Both the position numbers and the translations under genes were made by a program. Below the pieces are notes generated by a model. That model had not been told where the DNA came from and ran no database searches. It saw only the letters and a program-made list of their open reading frames with translations. DNA of 64,000 nucleotides from Cucumis sativus (lineage: Eukaryota > Streptophyta > Magnoliopsida > Cucurbitales > Cucurbitaceae), in assembly GCF_000004075.3 (NCBI RefSeq), contig NC_026657.2, forward strand, positions 28,614,408 to 28,678,407, written 5' to 3'. Numbering within the stretch: position 1 is the first letter of the stretch; each line of letters opens with the position of its first letter. Below are positions 1 to 10,678 of the stretch, one piece after another.

Positions 1-863
1 TTTGCTAAGAACTAAGAAAAGAAACAATATATCTAGAATAGAATAAAAAACCCGAAGAACAAACACACAAAGAACTTCTAGGTTAAAACAAACCCACGAA
101 AAACTTCTGGGATAGAAACATTGATCCTCGTATAGAGATCTATAACAGAACCTAGGAAGAACAAAACAAGAACTTCAGGGGGCAAAATGAAAGAGCAAAA
201 CTGAAGCAAAGTAGAATCAAAGCTGGACGAAAACAGGGTCGGAATTGGACAGAAGTGTTTTGTCGGATCGGAATGTAACCGAACCAACTAAACTAGAGCA
301 AGTCAGAATCAGATTAAACGGGAAATCTGGGACGAACAGAACGGAAACTGAACTGAATGGAGCAGAGAGGCTTAGCGGATCTGGACAATAACAGAATGGA
401 GGCATCGTTGGATCTGGGCTTCGATCTAAACTTCAAAGGCAGACATGAAGAATGGGTCTGAATGAAATCAGACAGGTCTGGAACAGATTGGAGGCGGACG
501 CGAGGATCTGAGGACATGGGGTTTCATGGGTTTTGTCGGGACAACATAAGAAGATGGAGCAACGGCAACGAAACGCAGCGGCGAGCAGAGCTTCTTGGAC
601 GACGGACAAAACCGAAACTCTTTGGCTGGGCGTTCGACTTCAACTGACAGAGGTTCAATCGGCTGCTTGGCTAACGGAAAAACAAGAGGTCGGACGAAGA
701 ACTATGAAGGAGATGGCCGCCACGGACGCTCGTGAAAAACGAATGGGGTTTCTGGGGTTTGGATGGTGGCATATTTGAACAACAATGAGTGGCAAAGGGA
801 AGGTGCAACGACAACGGCGGATTTGCAGATCTAAGGGGCGGCTTCGGCTAATGGGAGATGATT

Positions 864-896
864 CTGCCTCCGTTGATCATTCATCAACGGAGGCAG
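864..896 (-). other. Perfect 14-bp hairpin downstream of copy A primer site
   Basis: CTGCCTCCGTTGAT (864-877) and ATCAACGGAGGCAG (883-896) are exact inverted repeats around a 5-base loop. In element orientation the stem begins 50 bases after the primer site. The same structure sits at nearly the same spacing in the complete copy at 36547-36576, so it looks like a conserved part of the element. The position, in the leader after the primer site, is where many retroelements keep packaging or dimer signals; that role is inference. Confidence 0.8.
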
Positions 897-958
897 AGAT
901 CAAACGGGATGTAGAGGCTAGAATTCAATAAGGCGAAAACCCTAAAGCTCTGTTACCA

Positions 959-1108
959 TGTTGATTTTATGGAATTAATCTATATTTCATTCACTATTTA
1001 ATAGAGATACAAACCTATATATAACCATAGAGAAATACACTTAAGGAAATAATATCAAATAATATCTCTAGAATAATATCTCATAAGAATAATCTAATTA
1101 TATTAATA
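959..1108 (-). repeat. LTR of copy A, 150 bp
   Basis: Read on the minus strand it starts TATTAATATAATTAG and ends AAAATCAACA, immediately before the primer site. It matches the 182-bp LTRs of the complete copy but has one full 16-bp unit of the ATTATTCTTAGGAGAT type where they have three. Two units (32 bp) account exactly for the length difference. A TATA-like ATATATAGG is retained. Confidence 0.9.
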
Positions 1109-1851
1109 GGGTGAACCCCATCAGTATAGTGTGAGCTATCTGAATCAAACCTATCACTTTTGATTGAACTAATATCCTCCTGCTTACAAGCCATCTTTGA
1201 AGATTTGGAGACTTCATCCTCCAAATGTGAATCAGCAACCAGATCATGTCAGGGTTCTTCACCAAATTTGTCAACTTCACACAGCATAGACTTCCTTCTT
1301 TCTTTTTCTTTGTGCAGCAGTTATCTTGTTAAGAGAAGAATCTCAGCTTTTAGTGAACCGTCTCCTCGAGTAGGTTTTTAGAGTCAAACCTTAACACTTC
1401 CAGGGCTTAGCTGGATTGAAGAGCCTAATAGTCCTCTCCAGCTGTTTAGTTTTCAATCGAGCTCAACAATTTTGAAACCAGATAGCAACCTGACGAGGCT
1501 GCAGCTCAAGGTCCTTTGCTAATTGAACATTCCTTTCTGGTCCAAGCTTGTTCTCAGCCTCGAAATTTCTCTTGAGGAACCAAACCTATTCATCGGTTAA
1601 ACTTAAACACCTCTTATTTTCAGGGTAATGGAAATAACCTCCAAGTTTTTATCCCCATTATCTTCACTATTAAACGGGCAGAAGAACAATCTATTTGATC
1701 CATTTCCTCCACAAATACCTTCAAAACTCATTATGGATCTTGAACCAAGCAGAGAGAGGGAAGTAAAAGAAGATGGACCAAGAAAAAACAGAGTATTAAG
1801 AGGTTTGAAAACAAAAAACCTTCCACACACTGTGATTGGAACAAACACCCT
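1109..1851 (-). pseudogene. HD-Zip class I homeobox pseudogene
   Basis: Conceptual translation of the minus strand gives, in order: an N-terminal SIMSFEGICGGNG block; a degenerate homeodomain with [13 protein letters not shown] and [11 protein letters not shown] (about 1450-1610); KTKQLERTI; zipper remnants SLKAEILLLT and LLHKEKER; and an acidic C-terminal part ending FDSDSSHYTDGVH. Family members bind DNA as dimers through this homeodomain and leucine zipper. Here there are in-frame stops within the homeodomain (after TDE, and at the RR of the WFQNRRAR motif), a further stop in the C-terminal part, and frameshifts and deletions in the zipper. I see no intron in this span. The reading frame ends exactly where the LTR of copy A begins, so the element landed in it. 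It is clearly dead; the class I assignment is firm and the subgroup (ATHB6 or HAT7 type) is not. Confidence 0.87.
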
Positions 1852-3238
1852 TATGCTACCAAAAAGAGAATCTTCTTTCTTTCCCTCTCCTATTCCTTCT
1901 CGGGGATGAGAAACTTGGATGCATTGTAAGAAGAGAACAACCTAACGGCTGAGGAAAAAGGGAATCACCCCCACCCAAAGAGACTAAGGGAGAGATTCCA
2001 ATTGTTAACGATCATGAGTTTAATTACAAAAGAATATTGTGTGACTAAGAGTCTAAGACACCATCAAGATGAGGTAAGCATTACGTTTCTAGAAAATATC
2101 AAAACCAAAAAACTTGACTTCAAAAGTTCTTTGATCCCTTTCCTCCTAAACATGCCAAGGAAAGCCCTAGCCACACAATTCCATAAAACTTAAGCCCATT
2201 TAGACAGATTTACCAACTATTCACATGCTTAGGCAAGCACCATGACATACCAAAAATGTCGAGTAGGAAAGGCCCATCTCAAGCCACAAAAGAACAATGG
2301 AGAAAAAGATTGTCAAAAGACCCTCCATTTGAAAGCCATTTGCTACAGACCAAGGGAGATGGAGCAACTGAGTACATTTTCTTTGTATGAGGTCATGAGC
2401 ATTCAAACCTCTATAAGCCAGTACTGGCCCTTCCCCCCTCGATTTCCCCCTTCCCATTCCCACTTACACTCTACCCATCATCATTCCTCTCTACATTCTC
2501 TCTTTTAATCGTTGCCCATTCCCCTCCCTAGAGTTTATGGCTAATTATTATTTTCCATCTATAGATATTCCTTCCAGTGGCTTTGAGGTCTATTTATTTC
2601 ACAATGTAAAAGGTCATTATGTACTCTCAATTATTCTGATTATTTAATAATATTATATCAAATTATCACCTACCACAATTCTCACTTCTCTCTCCTCCCC
2701 CCACCCCACCCAAGGCACGCGCACACACTTCCTATCTCATCTCCCGATTCCATGCTCAACAAAACTACTTTTGGTTACCCCAAAGTAAATAAGTCTCTTA
2801 GAAAATAGTCTCTCACGCGTAGGTAGCACATCAACAAATGTTCTAAAAGCAACCGTGTCAGCAATTAACTCAAATTCTGTTATATGTTCATATGATTTCA
2901 GCAAGAGGAACCTTATATCAATGTATAAATGTGGACTTTTGTAAAGATATGGAGATATTTCACTTTGCGTCAGACTACAGTCCCAATCACATCCAGAAAT
3001 TAAGGTCTCCAACTCACATGGACAGTGTAGTCAATGATATTTTACACTTTGCTAAAAGTTCCACATTGGTAGTAAAGTGGATAGTGTTTATCTTAAAAGG
3101 TAGCTAAGAAAGGCTCTGCAGGTGCATTAATTTCTATCGGTCCCTATTCCCTTCATCCAGCAGAAAGAACTATAATTCTATCATCTATGTATCAAATAAG
3201 GAAGGAGCGTGGAAAGAATTAATAGAGACGTGACATAC
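1852..3238. other. Gene-free stretch with LINE remnant
   Basis: Apart from the LINE fragment annotated separately I find no coding exon here. In particular I looked for the missing C-terminal exons of the membrane-protein gene that ends at 3239 and did not find them. A CT/C-rich patch lies at about 2430-2530 and another at about 2690-2750. Confidence 0.5.
2110..2415 (-). mobile_element. LINE (L1-type) 3' end remnant
   Basis: Minus-strand translation, with frame changes, gives LNAHDLIQRKC, then PSPLVCSKWLSNGGSFDN followed by LFLHCSFVA, then VLWNCVARAFL. This is the order and wording of the zinc-binding C-terminal region of plant L1-type reverse transcriptases (LN.HDLVQRK, C..C, HLFLHC, LW...RALL). 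Several frameshifts and stops make it a dead fragment. No poly-A tail or target duplication could be defined. Confidence 0.65.
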
Positions 3239-4969
3239 AGATATGAGGCATGTCCACTACTTTGGCAGTCACACCATGAAGATCACTTCCAGAGTACCTC
3301 TGCAACACAAAATTAAATTGACGATGGCTGTTAGATGTAAGTAGTTGGCGACTCAGCTCAAAAGTGGAAGATTGATCGTCCATCCATGAATTGTGAAAAT
3401 AAACAAATATTTTGATCTATCTATAACAGATACCATACCAAGTGGACATCAATCATTGGAACTTCTGCACTTTTGCGATTTATCACAAGAAGCCATGGGA
3501 CTAGAAACTTCTCTTTTCCAACTTGAAAGGATCTATATTCAAATAAGATGTATGGCACTAAATAACTCAATAAGTGTGATAATCCACAAAACAAGATAAA
3601 TGTTGTGGCAAATACAAAAGCAACCACTGAATATTAATAATCAGAGAGACTATATAAACTAAAAATTTAAATGTGTTTCAAGTAATCGCATCAGATAGCC
3701 TGTGTATCAAATATTATTTATTTTTGCCAAAATATGTGAAGACCAGTATTGACAACCAATATTTCGTCAAAATGTGTGACGACCAGTTGTGATTAATATC
3801 TTAGCGGGTTATCGCATAAAATTGGACCTATAGTCTCGATAAACATTGATACTCTGAATTAACTTATTAACAACTGAGCCTACTTATTGCAAACATGTAA
3901 CTAAAAGCAACCACTTAATAGCATAACAATGCATCAGTAGCAGCTGACCAAAAATTAGAAACATTAATGGAGATAAAATAAGGAAATTGTGTGCATTAAC
4001 GAAACCTTGAGGTTAGCATAATCCCTACAAGTCACCCACACTCTCATCGTGAGAGTCAAACTCCTCGATTTCAACATAGTAAGTGCAATCCAACAGATAT
4101 TTAAAAACTTAGGCAAACTATATGAACTCAAGATAGACAGCAGGCATTAGGAAATATTGCAAAATACAAATAGTTTTATGCCGCATGAATTGTTATACTA
4201 AAAATGTGTGTGTGCGTGTGTTAAGAGGTAAACGAGAAGCAACAAATTTCTTCACACACCATAAACGATAAGACTAAAAAAAATGAAAGTAAATAATTGA
4301 AAGGACAGTAGAGTATGAATATCCTCAACAGCTAGTAAATTGATTGGACCGTCCATATTATTATTCTCGGTCTAGAGGAACCGGTCTCCGCCGTCCATTT
4401 TCATGATCATAATAAAAAGTTCAGCACAAGACAAAAGATAGCGTTGATCAGCAATCGCAGGTTATAAGATTATGATATATAAACACTTATAATCGAGTTA
4501 ATGTACATTTAAAATAATTCAGCACGATATTCAGTACAAGATTCTCACATTTTATAGGGATCAGCTCCTGTGTAGCCGACCGGTTTCGGTATAGGAACTA
4601 GAACCTATAAATTGAAATGGATCGGTTGATTAAATCAGAAGCAGAGAGGAAAGATTGACAGCACATACAATAGAACTCAATTGATGAATAAATACCTCGC
4701 GATTAACGCCATAAATTGGACAATGACGACCTATCATATCATGCCAAACTGTTCTCGACTGAAATAAACAGAAAAAATACATATAAAGTAATCGGAAAGG
4801 AGAAGATAGAAACAAACATCCATTGGAGCCAAGGGAGAAAGGGAAAACAAACCGAGTGATACTGTCCCATCTTGCTCATCGGAACAATGTCTCCAGGCCT
4901 GTAAGCCAGCAAAATGGGAAGGAGCGACAATAAGGAAAGGAGTAGAGAAAGAATTGGAGGCTTTGCCAT
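3239..4969 (-). CDS. Conserved plant transmembrane protein, 5' part (C-terminal exons not found)
   Basis: Five exons: 4853-4969, 4696-4758, 4549-4604, 3439-3532 and 3239-3299, all with GT/AG junctions and one continuous frame. They encode a hydrophobic signal peptide (residues 1-22, ending ILLAYRPGD), then SRTVWHDMIGRHCPIYGVNR, PKPVGYTGADPYK, FQVGKEKFLVPWLLVINR, VPMIDVHL and GVTAKVVDMPH. These blocks match a family of plant membrane proteins of unknown function, conserved over their whole length. About 131 residues are present. Family members continue with an aromatic-rich segment and a C-terminal membrane anchor, none of which I can find in the 2.1 kb below 3239. Exon 5 ends with a good donor (GTATGT), so either the remaining exons lie beyond copy A, or the gene was truncated when this region filled with transposons. 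Exons seen: high confidence; gene intact: doubtful. Confidence 0.82.
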
Positions 4970-5070
4970 CGTCGAAGGTGGTTTTCTGAATCGTTCGAAG
5001 AAGAGGTCAGTGGAATAGAATCGGTTTCCGTCCTGTTCTTTTCGGAGTGGCGGGGATCCTTGCCACCCAA

Positions 5071-8000
5071 AGCCCGCTACTTTCTAATCCAGACGGGTTT
5101 TATTTGGGTCCATGTCCATCTAATGCCCAGGTCCATTTCAGACTCGACCCATTTTAGATATTTTTACCTTTTTTTTTCCTTTTACAATAATCTAATGAAA
5201 ATTATAATAGTTAACAATTTTATAAATAATATTTATAGAGTAACATTTAAAATAATTTTACATATATAAACCAATATTTTCAACGTGGTCTATTGGTGAT
5301 AAACTTTTATTAATGATAAATTTTGTTATGTTTGTAATTTTTAAAAAATATTGTTATATATGTTAACATTCTTAATTTAATTGCTATATTTGTAATCATC
5401 TCAAATAATAATTACAATACCATTGTCTTTTCCAAATACACTTCATTTTAGATGTCTGGTGCACTATATTGTTTTGTGTTTTTAAAGTTTCTCGCATTTC
5501 ACTGAGTCATATTGTTTTTTGAATTGCATCCAAATAAGTGTATTATTAAAATTATAACAAAATGGACTTTCACATATTTTGTTTTTAGTTAGTGAAAGCT
5601 TGTTTTAGAACGATTTAAAACAATAATCAATATATTTTAGTGATATATAATTAAATTTGTTTTCAATCGCTAACTTACAGTTTTAAATAAATTGACAGTT
5701 TAATAAAGTATTAGAATATATAGTTTAGGAGGTCATGTGTATCAAGCGGGTGAATTGGTAGTTTGATAAAACAGTCTTAAATATGTAACAATTACATCAA
5801 AAGGTGTGTTTTTACGTTATTGATCACATCGTGACTAACCCACGATCAACCATTTAAATTTGTTTTTCGATTCATCCATCTCAAATATTTGAAGTGTGGT
5901 TTTCATCACCACATAGTCAATTCCAAATTTAAAGTATGTTCCAAACCAAGTCGTGAATTATATTTTTAATCACTACATAAAAGAAACCTACATATTAGAA
6001 AACGAAAAATATAAATTATATATTGACGGAATAAATAAAAAAATAAAAGAACATCATTTTAAATGTGATTTTTTTCCAAAATAAACTGGATCTATTTTTT
6101 GTTTCAAAAATACACATAGACGGTGAGAATTTAGAACTTCAAACTTGCTGATGATCATGTATACATACTATTTATTTAAATCAACTTTTTTGGGTCTTCT
6201 CGTAGATAACAATCAAAACATTCAAATAAATATAATTTGTTTTCCAATGTATAAATATGTCATCAATTGGATTTAGTTTTTATTGATATTCTAAAAAAAC
6301 AAAATCAAACCCAATTCGTCAAACAAATATATATAAACTAGTGGATTGCTTAGGGTCCTTTTGACAAAGTTGAGTTTATAATTAACTAATTACTATAAAT
6401 TAAGGAGTAATTGAGATAATTCACACAATTAATTAAGTAAAAATTGGTGGTTCAATAACTACCCTCTTTAATTGTCCATATGATCAACACCTATATTTAT
6501 CAACACACAAATTAACAATAGTATTAATAAAGGAGGACCTTCAATTTTAGATTGAAACGTATTATTTTTCTAATGAATATCGGATAAAAAAATTTCAAAT
6601 GTTTAATTTTTTTTAAAAAAAGTCATTTTAAAATAGTGAGAGTGTTTAACAAAAACTAATCAAAATAAAATCTAAAGTGTACTTCAATTAATTATTATCC
6701 AAAGTGTTAGAAGTAACAAACGAGTTTATAGTAAAACGTTTTTTCTAATTAATCTCAACCGACCCTTAAAAGATATTGAAATTGTAGGTTTAAAATAAAT
6801 AAACAAAGCGTATTTTTCCATTGGTGACAAAGTGATTAATCCAGGAATTATTTTTTCAATATATGTATAATCTCTCTCTCTATATATATTTTGAAAAGTA
6901 GAAAAAATATTTGATTTAATCTAATTATAACTAGTGGCCAATAATTGTTGTTTAATTAATTGTCAAAATTAGGACCCACATAGATGTTATGACAAAAAAG
7001 GGTTGGATTTAGCAGAATAAAAGTCAAATTGGTATGCATAATTGAAGTTTAAATTATTAATTACCACAACCCTTTCGTCTTCCCACACACCTCCAACTCT
7101 CCTTCAACTCATCGTTAAACAATTCAAACAAGATATAAATTGAGCTTGTTTAAACAATTTAACAGTTTAAGCTTTGTATTCACATTATCTATACATCACA
7201 TGCATCAACCACGAGACTCAATATATTTCAATCAATCTATACTTTGTATATTTATTGAGAAACTCAAAATGTTCACCTTAGTTTACTTACAACTTTAAAT
7301 CTAAAAGAAAATTAAACTTTAACTATGACATGTTAACTCCACGTAGAGGTCAAATGCTCCTATAGGATTGAATGAATTAGCACGTTGTAGAACGATGGCT
7401 ACAAATGTGTATTGAAAAAACATTAGAAAATAGTATCTGATCACTTGAAATTAAAGGCGGAACTAAAAAGTTCATAACTACTGTCAAAATCAGCTTCATT
7501 CAATAGTCATTGAAGCTGTAAGAGTTTTCCACCACTTATATCTATCTATGTATATATATACAATCTATTAATTGATAGAAGTTATTGTGATTTTGGAGGG
7601 CAGGTCTCTATCTGAAGTGGATTACATCAATATAAAGTTATTGCAAGAGGCCACCGAAAAACAGTAAATAGTGTTAGGTGAGTGGTTATATGAGAAATGA
7701 ATAATATAATACATATTTGAAAGTTGAAAGTTGAATTAAAATGAAAAGTTAGGTGTTGTTAGAAAGAAAAGGTATGATTTAGTGAAAAGGACGACATGGT
7801 TTGGTAATTGAGATTGAAGAGGGAAATGGTTTACGTAAAAGAAAGTAAAATCACAATATCTTTACAACAGAGACGTGCGCGCATGAGAATCAGATTTATT
7901 GTTTTATTAAAACCAAAGATCCCCACAACTTCAGATTTCCTTCAAGATTTTTGTCTCCCCACTCCTTTCTAATCACTAATCCATTCATTTCCCTTTCTTC

Positions 8001-9700
8001 TGCCCCTTCTAATCAACGTTTTCTTTCCTCTCTCTCTCTTTCTTTTTCTACTTCTCTCTCTCCAACACCACCTTTTTTAAATATGAACCCTGATATATTC
8101 TTACATGCGCATGTTCAAGCATATTATTTTTTAATGTAATGTGTCCTAACTTTTCTAAAAACAATATTAGATGGAGAAAATGCCTCACCCTTTTCTCTGT
8201 ATGTTTCAAATACAAGTTTTTCATTATTTATTTATCTGCACGTTACATATCTTTCTTTACTTGCATGAGAAAGAAATTAAAGAGTCACAGGGAAGAACAA
8301 TATGTGTGCGTATATATGTATATTTTAAATAAAAGTTAACGATGAAATTAAGAAAAAAAATGAAAAGATCAGAAATATGTTATTTCGTCTGTGACTGTTT
8401 ATGAATAAGAAGAGGTGACTTGACGGTATTAGTTGGCATGCCCCAACAAATATAATAATGAAAAGAGCAGATACGTTTCTATTTTCAATGTTCTTTTTAC
8501 AAAAAAAAATATAGAATTTTTGCGTTGACAGAGACCTGCAGATATAACATAAAGGGGCAAGAAATTGCTTTCTTAACAAACAATTCAACCCAACTTTTTC
8601 CAATTAAAACTTCACTCATTGGGTTTCTCAAAGCTTTTCCAGGGCTACTTTCTTCCTCCTTCCATGGATTTTTTAAATGCAAAATTTTAAAGTGTCTCAC
8701 AGTTTTTCATAATTTTGATGGGAAATAATCTAAACAAATAACTCAAACCACACGTATCTAATTAATATCATTTATCAAAAAAGCTTATACATTATTTTTA
8801 GTTTACTTGTTATTAATATATATACAAACTCCAGTTAACATCAACTGAAACGCACGATGCTTATATGCTAGTTTTAAATCTGGTTATGCTTTTCTTCTGA
8901 TATTAATGTGTATGCTTAATAGAAGAAAAAAACTTGAGTTGTTGTCCTCTTCATTAATTGTTATATAGTGAATCTATATATACAACACGTATCAGACAAC
9001 AACAATCAATTGTTTGTAGCCTTTTTCTTCCTATGCGTGTGTGGTTGAGAGTGATGTGGGATCAAATAAATTAAAAGATGCAGCTGAAGATTAATATTAA
9101 TTGAAGGCCATGTATTTCACAATTCAATATAATAGACTAAAGTAATCCCATGCATGTATGATATAATGATATAGTACCTGGAGAAACCTTTCAACTTGGA
9201 AAAGCAAATTAGGAAATCTTCTTTTGGATACAGAAATAAATAACGAAGGGTAGGGGCCGATGATTTTTCTTGGCTTTAAAATGGTGGGCCAACGCCATTT
9301 GACATGGGTGGATCCTCCTCTTCCTTTCCTTCCATATTACTCTCTCTCTCACTCTCGTCTAGATATGTTCCTTTTCTCCATTATTAAAATCCCCCCAATT
9401 TCATGTTACTGAAAATCATATTCCGTATCATCAAATACTATTTGTACGCTGTACTTTGCTACTACCAAAATTTAAAGATATATATAGTTTCATCACTCCA
9501 AGTTTCCATACAGTACATAAACACAATATAATAATTTAGAGTAGTTTGAAAAATATGGAGAAAATTAATAATCCAGTAGTCTAGCTAGCTAATCTCCATT
9601 TATTTACTTAGAGAGTGAAGAGGAAAATAGAAGACCATGGAGATATTATTTGGGCAAATAATAAACAAAAGAAGAAGAAGAAGAAGAAATGAAGAAATAA
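5071..9700. other. AT-rich intergenic spacer
   Basis: About 4.6 kb with no credible coding exon on either strand. It holds a possible MITE (about 6352-6775), a pyrimidine-rich stretch at 7935-8075 that looks like an untranslated leader but has no gene after it, and short AT and GAA runs (9669-9688). I found no microRNA match by eye. Confidence 0.6.
6352..6775. mobile_element. Possible MITE
   Basis: The left end reads AGGGTCCTTTTGACAAAG and the right end, on the other strand, reads AAGGGTCGGTTGAG. These are imperfect terminal inverted repeats around an AT-rich core without an open frame, the usual look of a degenerate non-autonomous DNA transposon. No clear target duplication was identified, so the call is tentative. 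Confidence 0.3.
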
Positions 9701-10678
9701 CTAATAATGATCTCCAATAATATCGGTCATGTCGAACCAGATTTGCTTGAAAACTTTGACGATTATGTCGTGATATTCGTCAGTGTTGAGAGAGAGATAG
9801 CATGCAAGAAGGTCTTCCAATTCATTGGACCCACTGATTTTGTTCTCCACAATCATCTCCACCATTGATTCTCTGAAATCCCTCTGTGGATCCTTCGTTG
9901 ACTTCACGATCGCCAGGCTGTCGTTCAAACTTCTCTTCCCACTTCTCCGTCGACTAACATGACTGAATCTCTTGCTACTCGAAACTCTCGGAGAGTTCAC
10001 AATACGAAGCTTGGGTCCTGGAGAATTGAGAAGGAACCGACGCGAGGGGCTGCTCCTGATCGGTTCCGATTTATCATTCTTCGTGATGGTGAGGGAGGGA
10101 CACGTGGAGGCATCTGCGGCATTGGAGGAGGAGGAGGAGGACCTCGTAATGATTGGAGGAAGCTGATCAATAATCTGCGGAAGGGATTTCAAGTACTCTT
10201 CATCTGAGCCGTTGATTTTTTTGGGTGAGATTTTGTGTTCCTTTCCGAAAATGACGGCGTTGGGATCCTCTTCTTCCTTCTCTGCATGTAAATATGAATG
10301 GTGAGTTAAAACAGGAGGGGTAGTAGTACTTGTGGTTGTAACAGACTCTAGTGCCGTCCGGCCGCAGCTGCAACCGGAGGAAGAAGTAAGAAGCAAGGTG
10401 GAGGTGGGTGCGGCGGCAGAAGTAGGTCTTCGCCTGGGCTTTTTTCCTTTAGAGGATCTTCTGGGTGGTTCAAGCGGAGAATTATTGGCAGCAAGTTGGG
10501 AGGGGGTGAAATGAATGGATTTTCTTGGGTGAGAATAAACAAGATCAGTAGTATGGGAATTCTTGGAAGACTGATCTTTTTTGCTGTTTCTTCGCCTAAT
10601 AATAGTGGTCATGTCTTTCAGCTTGTAAAACCATGAATTTGGCATCATATCCGAAACCCTAAACCTATAGTTTCCCAT
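9701..10678 (-). CDS. OFP1: OVATE family protein (OFP1 type)
   Basis: An intronless 325-residue frame. I place the start at 10678 ([20 protein letters not shown]) because this conserved N-terminal DNA-binding motif begins the family; an in-frame ATG at 10732 would add 18 unlike residues. The middle is low complexity, rich in Ser, Pro, Thr and Arg, with basic patches (KGKKPRRRP) suited to nuclear entry. The C-terminal OVATE domain (about residues 255-317) is complete: [55 protein letters not shown]. Family members are plant transcriptional repressors that partner TALE homeodomain proteins and affect organ shape, including fruit shape. The class is certain; the number OFP1 rests on N-terminal wording and on synteny. 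Confidence 0.95.
   Translation of the reverse strand: MGNYRFRVSDMMPNSWFYKLKDMTTIIRRRNSKKDQSSKNSHTTDLVYSHPRKSIHFTPSQLAANNSPLEPPRRSSKGKKPRRRPTSAAAPTSTLLLTSSSGCSCGRTALESVTTTSTTTPPVLTHHSYLHAEKEEEDPNAVIFGKEHKISPKKINGSDEEYLKSLPQIIDQLPPIITRSSSSSSNAADASTCPSLTITKNDKSEPIRSSPSRRFLLNSPGPKLRIVNSPRVSSSKRFSHVSRRRSGKRSLNDSLAIVKSTKDPQRDFRESMVEMIVENKISGSNELEDLLACYLSLNTDEYHDIIVKVFKQIWFDMTDIIGDHY

Larger units (their letters stand above)
1..1108 (-). mobile_element. Small non-autonomous LTR element, copy A (cut by window edge)
   Basis: On the minus strand this stretch reads LTR (959-1108), then a 12-base primer site at 947-958 that differs by one base from the plant initiator tRNA-Met site TGGTATCAGAGC, then about 946 bp of internal DNA. 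Position 1 aligns with about 37528 of the complete copy at 36304-37746, so only the purine tract and the second LTR lie outside the window. Roughly 1-330 aligns well with about 37190-37528 of that copy, while the middle has diverged. No gag, protease, integrase or reverse transcriptase reading frame is visible, so it must rely on enzymes from another element. The LTR edge at 1108 abuts HD-Zip pseudogene coding sequence. The copy looks older than the complete one because the primer site, LTR and interior all carry differences. Confidence 0.88.

Noticed and set aside
2737-3012. A 91-codon minus-strand frame with a stretch FVDVLPTRERLFSKR
   Set aside because: It faintly resembles a reverse-transcriptase zinc-binding segment, but only over about 15 residues, so I did not extend the LINE call to it.
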